Source: Liolophura sinensis (taxonomy: Eukaryota; Mollusca; Polyplacophora; Chitonida; Chitonidae). Taken from it: a DNA stretch of 64,000 nt. The number at the start of each line of letters is the position of its first letter. Position 1 is the first letter of the stretch. This document shows, piece by piece, positions 1-12,900 of this stretch. The translations under genes and the position numbers were made by a program. The DNA is taken from contig NC_088298.1 in assembly GCF_032854445.1 (NCBI RefSeq), positions 8,851,504 to 8,915,503 of the forward strand, in the 5' to 3' direction. The notes under the pieces are model-generated. The model did no database searches, was not told the DNA's origin, and saw only the letters and a list, made by a program, of their open reading frames with translations.

Positions 1-44
1 TGGCTGCATTACCCTTTATGTACCACACCTAAACTTGACATCAC

Positions 45-767
45 TAACATGTACCTGGAGGACAAAGTGTCTAGTTCCTCTCCCTCCCACCTCCACACAC
101 ACACACACACAAACTGATCTGACTCACCTGGAGGACACACCTGGCTCACCTGGTACGTGTACATCTCTACTCAGTTTGTCCCCCACACACACACCTGACC
201 TGACTCACCTGGAGGACACACCTGGCTCACCTGGTACGTGTACATCTCTACTCTGTTTGTTCCACACACACACACCTGACCTGACTCACCTGGAGGACAA
301 AATGCCTGGTACGTGTACATGTCTATTCTGTTTGTCCCACACACACACACCTGACTTGACTCACCTGGAGGACAAAATGCCTAGTACGTGTACATCTCTA
401 TTCTGCTTGTCCCACACACACACACCTGATTTGACTCACCTGGAGGACACACATGGCTCACTTGGTACGTGTACATCTCTACTGTTTGTCCCACACACAC
501 ACCTGACCTGACTCACCTGGAGGACACACCTGGCTCACCTGGTACGTGTACATCTCTACTCTGTTTGTCCCCCCCACACACACACACACCTGACTTGACT
601 CACCTGGAGGATACAACTGGCTCACCTGGTATGTGTACATCTCTACTCAGTTTGTCCCACACACACACACCTGACTTGACTCACCTGGAGGACAAAATGA
701 CTGGTACGTGTACATCTATACTCTGCTTGACCCACACACACACCTGACTTGACTCACCTGGAGGACA
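45..767 (-). repeat. Minisatellite of 73-87-bp units copying the exon 40 splice donor
   Basis: Ten units whose plus-strand core gactcacctggaggac starts at 121, 202, 283, 358, 433, 510, 597, 678 and 751, with a diverged copy near 53. On the gene's strand each unit reads GTCCTCCAG/GTGAGTCA, identical to the end of exon 40 plus its donor, followed by a (GT)n run. Several units carry a second CAG/GTGAG. I count 13 CTCACCTG words in all, one of them the true donor. Confidence 0.9.
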
Positions 768-922
768 GTAGCTGGAGTTGAACAGGACCACAGGTGCGAT
801 TGTGTTGTCGCAGTAAAACCCTGCTGGACATGTCTTACATGATCCTTTCCCAGTCTCGTCCTGGTACGTCCCCGAGTCACAGCGGATTGGCTCATGGAAC
901 CCACTGGCAGGGCAATAATGAC
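758..922 (-). CDS. Exon 40: last exon in the window; donor amplified in next intron
   Basis: Encodes HYCPASGFHEP, RCDSGTYQDETG, CKTCPAGFYCDN and ends SSYCPPG. Phase 1-1, 165 bases, donor CCAG/GTGAGT. The gene continues to the left of the window. The exon end and donor are repeated about nine more times in the adjoining sequence down to base 45. Confidence 0.87.
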
Positions 923-3900
923 CTGGGCAGGGGAAATGTATATCTCTGATTACGATGAGCATTCTGAAAGTATCGCCAATTAACTGACAATACATGTACA
1001 CGTCCCCAATCAGTTTGAGCTGTCAGAATAACAGCTAGATAAATGTCAGCGTTTATTAATCCACAGGACAAAACCACCTGAAACTCGAACTTGATCTGTA
1101 ACTTGCCTTAGTAAACCCATGTACTAAGTTTCAATTCAATGTCATTTTGTTCAACAACTGTTTTGAACAATAAAATCTGGAAAAGTCATCTGTGATGGAG
1201 GACTGACGGACTGCATAACAAGGTGTACATTGAATGTCAGGGAGTGGAATAATATCATGTCAAGCCTCTTGTCCACTTAGGTTTTGTCAAGGTTTCTGAA
1301 TGTAGCAAGTAAACAAATACACTGTACAATATACCATAAAATTGATCATTGTATCTACGTTCGTAATTTGCTGTTCGACAATTTTTTTTTGAGATTTTGC
1401 GATTAAGCTTTTAATCTTGGAATTAATCTCAAATTGCGATTAATCTCAAAGAGTTTTGATTAATCTCAAAGAGGTTTGAGATTAAGGTTTTTGTCGCTAA
1501 ATGTAAAATATGTCCTGCTGTATCATGTGACTTGTTTAAAATGTTAGACAACTTTTGTTAACAATCACCTGAGGCACAAATCTCCATCCTACTTGTCACT
1601 AAATAATTTTAGTTAGTTAGTTATTAATTGGTGTTTTATGCCGCACTCAAGAATATTCCACTTATACGATGGTGGCCAGCATTATGGTAGGGGGAAACCA
1701 GGCTGAGCCCGGGGGAAACATATGACCATCCGCAGGTTGCTGGCAGACCTTCCTATGCATGACTGGGGAGGAAGCAAGCATGAGCTGGACGGTGACAGCA
1801 TAGGCTCCTGGGCAATTGTGCTCCACTAAATAATTTCTGTGAAACTTTTGTCAGACCTCATATTATTGTATACATGATTAAAAGCAATCATATGATACAC
1901 AGGGACTTTTTTTTATTGTTTCCAAAAAAAATGTGAACTTACTACTCCTATATTAAAGGTGCAACCTGTACACTTGTTAACGAACTTACCTTGTGGGCAG
2001 GTAAAAGCAGGAGGGTCAGCCTGACTTTGTCCTGTAGGGCAGTAGTACCCAGCCGCACATGGCCCTGTGGGGGATGGGTTTCCATAGCCTGCGCAATATG
2101 CCCCCTGGGTACATGGGATACAATCGCTTTCAGCTCGACCCCCAGTGGTGTTAAGGTATGTCCCGGGTGGACAGAAGGTCCCGTTCCCACTACCTTCAGG
2201 GCAGAACTGTCCCTCAGGGCAAACATCACCTTATAAAATTAATTGATAAAAATAGAAGATGTTGTTGAACTCAGCATTTCTTTAAGTAATGCCATATGAT
2301 CAAAGACAGGCAAAACGTAACAAAAAATCCAGATTAAAATGTTTAAAGCCAACTTAGGATAACATCACAGACTTTATGATGTTAATACTGTGGACATTTG
2401 ATGTCCTGCAGGTTTTCCCATGAGTTAGACAGCATATTTAGGTTCCAGTTCCCTAAGACAGGTTACTGGCAGGCAGACAATGGTGATACTTGCTTCACAT
2501 GGGGTTTTGTCCCACTCACTTGCTCACTCAATCACTCTCGCGTTCACACACAAGACCATTCATTGTTAACTAGTTCCTGAAGTCAATCTCTTAGCTCACC
2601 CTGTGTTCATCCAATCAAATTTTTTCTTCCGTATTTTTGAGAAGTGAAGGTGATCTTTTCCCATTTGAAATGACGATTCTGATTAGTCTTTACATTTGAG
2701 CTTTCAATCACGAAATCGCCACGATATGGCTGAAATACTGCTGATGTGGCATTAAGCCATAATCATTCATTCATCCATTCAATCACGAAAGGGTCATCAG
2801 ACAGCTTGGAAATGTGATTATGCAGGGCCCACTTTTACAACAATTTCATACGAATATACGTTTTGGAACTCTCCTCATAAATCACGATAAGACGGAGCTA
2901 TGTAACCCACACACAACATCATTTGCACAAACTTCATGACAGTGAATGCAGATTCTTGGGTCAGTGTACAGGTCAAAGGATATTTGGTGCCAGCCTTACA
3001 TAAAGTTCCTTCTTACTCAAATCCCGTGAAGACACTTACCGTAGGCCTGCCCGACAGGCGTGTCCGTCGGTGACCCGGAGGAGCAGTAATAACCCATGCT
3101 ACAATTACCAGTTGGGGCAGACAACTCTGTTAACAGACAAAACCAAGAATAGCATTACGGCATCAACTTATTTATTCAACCGTTCATTAATTAATTTTAA
3201 CTTCATTTATTTATCCCATTGTTGTTTTAACAACAATCAAGAATCCTTCAACTATTATGATGGTCAGTTTTAGTGGTAGAGGAAACTGTACAAACCATCT
3301 ACCTTTGGCAAGTTACTGTCACTCTTTTTAAAGCTTTGATCTATTCACAAATAATTTGTGACTCAACTGAACGGCACCAGAAAACTGTATCAAGAATTAC
3401 TTCAAATTTTTTTTTTCTTCACATCTTCACTTTTCTTACTAAGATATTCCACAGATTAAAGCTATTATTTTCTAACTTTTGAGGGCATATATTTTTCAAA
3501 AGATTTTCATATTATTTTAAGTGCCTAAAATCCAAGCCTGACATTCAAAATATGAGTTATAAACCTATAAACTTATTAAAACAATTCTAAGCTTGTTCAT
3601 GAGATATGATTTTACAGAAAATAACTGCTTTCAAAATATTATGTGAACAAATATGCACAAGAAATTTTTTAAAAACGCCATTTTGATTGATGCCACGTGA
3701 TTGCCACAAAGGTGGTTCGATTTTTTTTTTTTTTGATTGATGTTTTACGCCGTACTCAAGAATATTTCACTTATACGACGGCGGCCAGCATTATGGTGGG
3801 TGGAAACCAGGCACAGCCCGGGGGAAACCCACGACCATCCGCAGGTAGCTGACAGACCTTCCCACATACGGCCGGAGAGAAAGCCAGCATGAGCTGGACT

Positions 3901-6900
3901 TGAACTCACAGCGACCGCATTGGTGAGAGACTCCTGGGTCATTACGCTGCGCTAGCGCGCTAACCATCTGAGCCACGGAGGCCCCCAAAGGTGGTTCGAA
4001 ATGGTCATCATATTTCAATTCATCTTTAACATGCTTTTCATGATGCATGAAAAATTTGAAAAAAAAAAAAATACCTGAAAATAGTTTTGGGTGCAAAACT
4101 TGAATGAGACAGACTTTGTTGTCTGTGTTGACTGATAAAATCCTGAAACCCTAAACCTGGCTGGTCCTACCAATGTAGTTTTGTCTCCAAAATCAAATTA
4201 AAAATGTGCATAAATTGCACTGAAATTTGCTCTTTCACATGTGAAAAGGATGAGTAATTAGGGTACATTCACTTCAACCACTGAGCCACCAAGGTTGGGA
4301 CAACACTTCTCAGCTCGTACTGTCAAGCGTTGTCATTTTGGAAGCACCAAGTGTTTCGGTTACTTACCCACGTTATCGCAGTACAGGCCGGGTGGGCAAG
4401 GTATGAGGGCGGAGCTTCCTGTAGGACAGTAATACCCTGCCTCACACTGTCCCCCCTGGGCGGGGTTGGTCGGCTGAGCGACGGTGGCGCCCCCTGTACA
4501 GTACCAGCCGGGGTCGCATTCCCCAGTTGGCTCACTCATGCCCTGAGATCCACAGTAGTGCCTGGGAAACAAAGGGAGGTAAGTCAGGGCAGTTTAATTT
4601 CTCTTCGGACCACATCAAGTTTACTTGTTTACAGACAAAATAAATGTTTTTTTTTTGCAATGTCACAGGAAAGTAAAAATAAAATCTTAAAAATCATAAC
4701 CTGTGGGAATGAGAACTATTCTGGCAAATTTACATGAAAGAGAAGTCCAGAAAAATAGAAAAAAATCTCTAAATCAGACAAAATAAAAACAACTTGAAGG
4801 TGGATCTTCAGCTTGATATTTATACTGTTTTGGGATTTTTTAGTGTCCCATTGCCTGTAAAATACAAAATAAAATTGTCGACGCCTAAGGCGGCATTTAA
4901 GAGCATTCTGCAACAAACATGCTGTAAGCCCTCTTGCTTTTCTTAGATCAGCCAAACTAACGTGTGAAATTCATGTAATCCAAAATCATGGTTTAAAGCG
5001 GGATTTGTTGTCTTCACAGTCAGCTAGACTTCCGTCGATGAGTCAGTCCTATCATTTTCACAGGAAAATTCACATTTAGAGGCAGGATTTAGCATTACAT
5101 CAACGACATCCTCACAAACTTCACTAAAGTCCCCACTGAGGTTAACTGATCCTCTCAAATCCTTCACCACAGCAAACATGGCTTCTTTTCAGTTCTGATT
5201 CATTTATTTATTCGATTGCTGTTTTACGCTGTACCCAAGAATGTTTCACTTATACAACGGCAGCCAGCATTATGGTGGGAGGAAACCAGGCAGAACTCTG
5301 GGAAACCCATGTCCATCTGCAGGATGCTGACCTTCCCACTTACAGTCTAAGTGGACACCAGCATAAGCTTGACATGAACTAGGCTTGAATTTGTTTTGAA
5401 TTCCAATCACTCTTCGACTGGATTATACTTGATCAACTTTTTGTACTGGCCATATTATTAGTACAAACTTTCTGCACTCCATTTGTTAACTAAAACAATA
5501 AACTTTTAAATTCGAACATAATTTTCATTTACCATTTTTACACTGGATTATTTTAATTAAATGGATTATTTTAATTAAATTATGTCCACAAATATCCCCC
5601 ACATATACAATATTCTCTCGCCACCAAAACCTCTCCATCATTCTTACCCAGATGGACAAGGGAGGCAGTTGGAGGAGGATGACCGTGTTGTGTCGTTGTT
5701 GTACTTCCCTACAGGGCAGGGGTTAACAAATGGTCCAGTAGTTCCAGCAGTGCACCAGTAACCACTCGGGCAAGGTGTTGGCTCACTGGCACCTTGCAGA
5801 CAGTAGTAGCCTGCCGGGCATGATTGACAGCTGGTGCTCCGAGTCTGATTGGTGAAGGTGCCGGGGTTGCACGGAGTGGGTGTGTCTGACCCAATTAAAC
5901 AGTAGTGACCTTGGGGAAAAAAATGTATTTATTTATTTATCTGCTTGGTGTTTTACGCCGCACTCAAGAATATTTCACTTATACGACGAAGGCCAGCATT
6001 ATGGTGGGAGGAAACCAGGCAGAGCCCGAAGGAAACCCACGATCATCCACAGACCTTCCCACGTATGGCCAGAAGAAAAACAAAAAAAAAAAAACAAGAA
6101 TGAATTCTTACACAGAGCAATAGACCTGTCAATCAAGAACTATGTACTGTCAATCAAGAACTATGTACTGTCAATCAAGAGCACAGACTTGACCAATCAT
6201 TTATTGCAAGTAGATCGCCTTTGTTACAAATGTTCAATCTTCCTGTGACATCATTTCATCACAATTCCTTTTACTAGGAATTGAATGAAAAGTAATGTTC
6301 TAACAAAGAGGCGGGACACTGGATTTGGTGGATCCATCCACTGGGGAACACACTTAGTATATGCAGGAATGGATGTTGACAAGTAAAAATAAATATTTTT
6401 GGCAAGGTACACATGTGACATTTGAAACATGACCAGCCATTTGAAAACTTCACCTGTTTTTTGTTAAATAGGGCAAGATTTTTACTGTGGATACATCAGT
6501 GGTCGTTACCTGTTGGGCATTCATCTCCGTACGAGGCGTTAACGGGTGCTGGGTCCGGGGACTTCCTGCTGCAGTAAAACCCGGGGTCACATTGGGGTCC
6601 TTTGTCAGTCATATTCAGTGAGGGGCAATAATATCCCCCGGGGCAAGAGATACAGTCGGAGACAGAGCCATAGCGAATAGCAAATCTGAAACAGTTGATT
6701 ATGCCCTTTTCAACCTTTAGTATGATTTTAACTAAAAATATCGTGCAAGCACAAGTCTGATTTTTAACCAAAAGGGAATAATTTGAGCTGTTTTTGGTAA
6801 ATACAAAAAAACTTATTTGGTTAGCAGACAGATATTTTGCCAAAAATTTTCGGTATATATTCTCTTTCATGTTACATTAAACCACAATTAATGTTTGACT

Positions 6901-9900
6901 CCCAACTCCCAAAAATAATAGCTTAAAAGGAAATTGAGAAAATCAGTTTATAAAACAAACGCATTAGATGTTGAACAGTGACAAAACATCCGCAAATCTT
7001 ACCCGTAAGTCCCTGCTGGGCATGGCGTTGGCACGGAGCTTCCTCTTGGACAATAGTAGCCCTTTGGACACACCCCCAGGATGGAACTATCATCATTCTC
7101 TGGAGTCGGTGTGGTTGACCCGGATTGTGACCAATAGCCAGGATTCAGCTGACCTGTCGTATTTGTCTGACCTGTCGATCAAAATATCAAGCCAATGAAC
7201 TGAAATGATGGCTGTTAATAACTGGCTGTTGTATGTGTTGTTTTTGAAAACGGAAGAACGAAAAACAATAAAGGAAGAATCGAAGAACGAAAAACAATAA
7301 AGGAAGAACCAAAAACAATAAAGGAAGAGCTGAAGAACCAAAAACAATTAAGGAAGGAACCAAAATCAATAAAGGAAGAACCAAAAACAATAAAGGAAGA
7401 GCCGAAGAACCAAAAACAATTAAGGAAGAACCCAAATCAATAAAGGAAGAGCCGAAGAACCAAAAACAATTAAGGAAGAACCAAAATCAATACAGGAAGA
7501 ACCAAAAGAAGAACCTGTTATTATCATAATCATGACAATAAGTTTGTAATGGCAATTAGAGATATGAAAGCAAGCTTTAAATTTTCGGAATCGCGCAACG
7601 ACTATATTTCCAACTCCTTGCACGGATACGTTAGTACGAACACATACATGTTTATCACTAACCTTCAGAATCACAATAGTGGCCCGCATCACACGGAGTA
7701 CACTCAGAACTGCTGGTTAACCCCTCCCTGTCACCATACGTCCCCACGGGGCAGGGTGTCCCCTGAGACACAGGGATGTTCACCGTGCTACCCACACAAT
7801 ACTGACCTGCATAAAAAAAAAAAAAAGGGAAAAATAAACAAAAAAAAATTAGAAATTGTACCTTTGCTAATTACCGACATGAAAATTAAGTATTTCCACA
7901 TCAATTTTCATTCATAAAAATAGGATACTCAAAGAATACTTTGTAGCAATATGATTTATTTTGTTAGAGGTCTTTGGCCATACTTCACAAATATTTCATA
8001 AATATAAAAAAAATAAAAAAACAAAATGAGTCAATAACAGTTAAAGAAATATTTTTCTATACTTGTTTACTTCACAATTAAAACTTTCCTCTTTAAATTT
8101 TCTTTCACGAAAAAGGCATCAATGGTTGTTGAAGAATGCTTTGTAGTATCTTCGTAACTTGATTTATTTATTTCAGTCTTAAATCAAATATTGCTTGTGT
8201 AATTTTCGCTGAAAGCATTTACCTGTCAAATTTACTAATGGATGAAAGCATTTACCTCTCAAATTTACTATCGCCACGATATGGCTGAAATATTGCCGAT
8301 GTGGCGTTAAGCCATAATCATTCATTCATTCAAATTTACTAATGGATGAAAGCAATTTTCTGTCAAATTTATTAACGGATAAAAGCATTTACCTGTCAAA
8401 TTTACTAATGGATGAAAGCATTTACCTCTCAAATTTACTAATGGATGAAGGAAATTTTCTGTCAAATTTACTAACAGATGAAACCAATAACATGTCAATC
8501 ATTTACTAATGGGGAGAACCTCCCTGTCTTGTCCAGTATCTAAAAAGCCTTCGGACACAATATCATCACAATTCACGAAAAAAAACTATAAATAACAAGA
8601 AGAAATAAAAACTAGATGAACTGGATAATCAACTTCAAGTCTCCAAGGTAAAAAAATCACCATAAAATAATATTTTACTCCTGATACTGTCTAGTTTTCC
8701 ATCCACCACAACCACAAAAAAAAAAAAACAATTTAAAACTTGCTCACCCTGAGGACAAAGTTGAGGCTCACTGCCTGGGTAACAGAGATATCCTGCCAGA
8801 CACAGATCACATGACCACAACCCTGTGCTGTTGGCATAGTAACCAATGGGACACTTTTTGTAGGTGTCGGAACCGGTGACACAGATGTGGTGTTTAGGGC
8901 AAATATCACCAGTTGTGCTGTTGTAGGGGTCAGGTACAGAAGCTCCCCCCGTGCAGTAATAACCACGGTCACACGGGCCTGGGGGTAGAAAAATGAAAAT
9001 TATTTAATGATTTACTTAACTGGAGTTTTTCGCTGTACTCAAGAATATTTCACTTATACAACAGCAGCCAGCATCACACTGAGAAGAAACTGGGCCAGAG
9101 CCCAGTGTGAAACCCACAAAAATGTGCAAAAAATGAAATGTATGTGGTAACTTCGGTCAAACAAGCAATGACAAAGAGTTTACGAAAAGTTGATAACATT
9201 AGATTCGTTCATACCTTGCAGTAAAGGGTTTATACACTTCAAGAGATTTCAAATTTCGTGGTTTTATTCCAAGGCTTTTCCAGGTTCAAAATTCACATTT
9301 TTTTCAGGAAATTTGGAACTTGAATAATTATTCAAACCTCATACATGCACAAAGCAATGAATTTTATTTATTTATTTGATTGGTGTTTTCGCCGTACTCA
9401 AGAATATTTCACTTATATGACGGGGGCCAGCATTATGGTGAGAGGAAACCGGGCAGAGCCGGGGGGAAACCCACGGCCATCCGCAGGTTGCTGGAGACCT
9501 TCCCACGTATGGCCGGAGAGGAACAAAACAATGTAAGATGACCTTAATGACCTTGCTGAACTGTCCGTATCTCACAACTACATGTACACAGCAGCTTCAA
9601 CAATCTGATTGGTGTTCTTCATCATGCTCATAAACACTTTACTTATTGTAAATCTTCAACCTTTTCAACCACTAAAGCACATTTTTAAGTAGAATTTATG
9701 CATACAATTATTATGAAAATGATTTTAAAAATTATTGGTTTGTGTTATCTAAGATGCAAGCTTCATAAAACTGTGCTAATGATTTCACTGGACACCATAG
9801 GTCTCTCAGAATGTTTCAAAATAGTGGTTGAAGAGGCAGTTAAAAAGGTTGAAGAATTAGGGCTTACAAGGATGGCCAACATTGTGGCGGGAAAAAAAAA

Positions 9901-12900
9901 AAAGAATTTACTGGTAGTGGATTCAAACTCTAACCCTCTCTTGCCTACCTGTAGGTTCTGTGAGCGCTGTCCCGTTACAATACGTCCCTGCATCACATGG
10001 CATACAGGACTCAGCCTCTGATGTCCCCAACTGGGTGGGGTTGTACGTCCCCAAGGGGCAGGGCACCATGAAGGCGGTCCCCTCAGGGCAGTAGTAACCA
10101 GCCTGACACACGTCACCGTACAAAATGGCTACTTTATCCCCCGACGTGTCGTTGTTGTACACGGGATCAGCCGACTGAGCTGACCCCCAGCAGATGTGGC
10201 CAGCCTTGCATTTCCCTCGGGGTGCAGTTGCCCCATTGTCCTGGCAGTAGTAGCCCAATGGGCACGGAATGCAGTCATCAAGAGAGGATTTGTGAGTTCT
10301 GAGAAGACCAAAAAACGTTGATAGCAGAATATGAGCAAAATCCTCAATTTTCTACAGGCTACATGTATACACTGTACCTCACCTGAAGATTCCTACTGTC
10401 ATTCTTCAACCTTTCTGCATGTTTGCAAGGTGTTCATTCAAGAATATTCAGTTCTGAAGGCATTATTCTGTGTAGACTGCTAAAACTATACTTTTTGTGA
10501 AGCCCTGAAACTGGCAAAGCCAACCCATGTAGTTCTGTCTCCAATATCGAATTAAAAATGTCCATAAATTGCACTGCAGGTTGATCTTTCATATGCAGGT
10601 TGAGGAAATAGGGTAGAGCACCTGAAGGCCTTAAAATGATACTTTTCATGTCACTACTTAAAAAATGAAATCAATAAAAATCAAGCAAAATGTGTCACTT
10701 GAAAAATACTTCCTGTACACACCTTATAAACTACCTCCCTCAGTTATCTCCCCTGATTTAGATCTAGCCATTTTTCTAAATTATGCACATATTTCGCTTT
10801 TAGGTTCATCTGCACAATACACATCCAGATACACTGGCTTTGTCGGTAAAAACTTGTATCAGCACATCTCAGGATTAGCTGACTTTGTGACATTCATTAA
10901 AGAATGTAGGTATTTAAATTTCACAAATATCTGCTTTATCATATTACAAGACCCTTAAAATCAGCATGATTTGCAAATAAGATGTACACGTAACGATATT
11001 GTCACTTAGTAGCACATTGTCTTATAAATGTCTTATCCACTTGAACTATTTAACTATAGAAGGATGCACAACTTGTGTAATGTTGGACAAGGCAAATAAA
11101 TCTTTCGCATTAATAAGTTTCCTGCAATGTATCTACTCAAAAATGCCTACATTCCTCAATATAGGTGGTAAGAGCAAAATTTAATTTGATTCAAAATGTT
11201 TTTTTTTTTTTTCCTCAACTGTTCAAATGTTCCGTGTATAACAGATCACAATACTCACTCGTTAGAGTAGGTCCCCGGGGGGCAGTCTGTGGGTACATAC
11301 GTCCCATTGACATCTCCGCAGAACTGACCAGCCGGACAGGCCAGACGGTCAACCATAGCCTTGGAGGGGCAGTAGAAGCCAGGTTGGCACGTGAGACACT
11401 CGCCCGCACCGTAATCCGGCATGTAAGTCCAATCTCACACTCGGACTGTGCCACAGAGCCGTTCTTAGAATAGTGACCTGAAACAAGAAAAATTAACTTT
11501 GACCTGAGAATGTTTGTTGAAGGTCAGTTCTACCGCTGTCGGGTCATGGTAGATGTGTACCTAGGTCTGTGATGTTTTGCTTTCGGCTTTTGGTAAATGT
11601 GTACCTGGGTCTGTGATGTTTTGCTGTCGGATTGTGATAAATGTGTACCTGGGTCTGTGATGTTTTGCTGTCAGTTTTTGGTAAGTGTGTACCTTGGTCT
11701 GTGATGTTTTGCTTTTGGTAAATGCGTACGTGGGTCTGTGATGTTTTGCTTTCAGCTTTTGATAAATGTGTACCTGGGTCTGTGATGTTTTGCTGTCAGT
11801 TTTTGGTAAATGTGTACCTGGGTCTGTGATGTTTTGCTTTCAGCTTTTGATAAATGTGTACCTGGGTCTGTGATGTTTTGCTGTCAGTTTTTGGTAAATG
11901 TGTACCTGGGTCTGTGATGTTTTGCTTTTGGTAAATGCGTACCTGGGTCTGTGATGTTTTACTGTCAGCTTTTGGTAAATGTGTCCCTGGGTCCGTGATG
12001 TTTTGCTGTCGGCTTCTGGTAAAATGCACCTATGTCTGTGATGTTTTGCTGCCAGGTTCTGGTAAATGCATACCTGGGTCTGTGATGTTTTTGCTGTCGG
12101 GTTTTGGTAAACTGCATCTGGGTCTGTGATGTTTTGCTGCCAGGTTTTGATAAATGCATACCTGGGTCTGTGATGTTTTGTCGAGGGGTTTTGGCCGCCC
12201 CAGTGCAGAAGTATCCTGCCCAGCAGAGCCCAGTGGGTTCGCCCCCAGCGATGGAAGAGCAATAGTAACCTGCATCACAGTCGAAACAGTCATAATAGTT
12301 CACAGCTCCAGACACGTTACTGTAGGTACCTGCAGGACACGGCTTAGCCTCAAACGACCCTGAAACACAAACAATATGGTAAATGTTTACTTTGTTTACT
12401 TATTTGAATTTTCTTTCACGTTGTTCTCACTGGAAACTCACTTTAAAGATCTGACCAGCCAGAACTTAAACAGTGGCATGACTGAAAGCGAAAAAGCAAA
12501 AGTAAAAGTGAAAAAACACCAAAAGGCTAGTAGAAGTTTGGTCGTGAAAATATGGCTACAGATTAGTTCACCACTGTTCTGTGCAAAAGACAGAAAAAGA
12601 GGGTGGGGGGTGGGGGGGGGGGAGGCAGGCAGATTAATTCAGTATCTAGCAAATTTCCTGCATTTGATGTCTGTTCACACCAGTATTTTCACAGGATGTC
12701 AGATACTATATCAACATAGTTTCATTCTCCCAAGAGGATAAGATGTGTCTGCCGTGTGAGGCCATTAATGATGACAAATGACAAATGATGACTTTGCAGC
12801 AATACATGTACAACAAAAAAAAGATGGCAGCAGGTCATCATATTCTGCCATCAGTTGATTTTGCAGACCAGGAGACAACGGAATCTTGTCAATTACAACT

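Noticed and set aside
35-747. Open frames on the plus strand rich in HTHTPDLTHLED repeats
   Set aside because: They arise because several array units have lengths divisible by three. There is no codon signal, and the real gene is on the other strand.
11796-12315. Long minus-strand open frames through the intron 29 array as coding exon
   Set aside because: Only the part up to 12162 joins exon 30 in phase with a good donor. The rest is repeat. Alternative use is raised as a finding instead.
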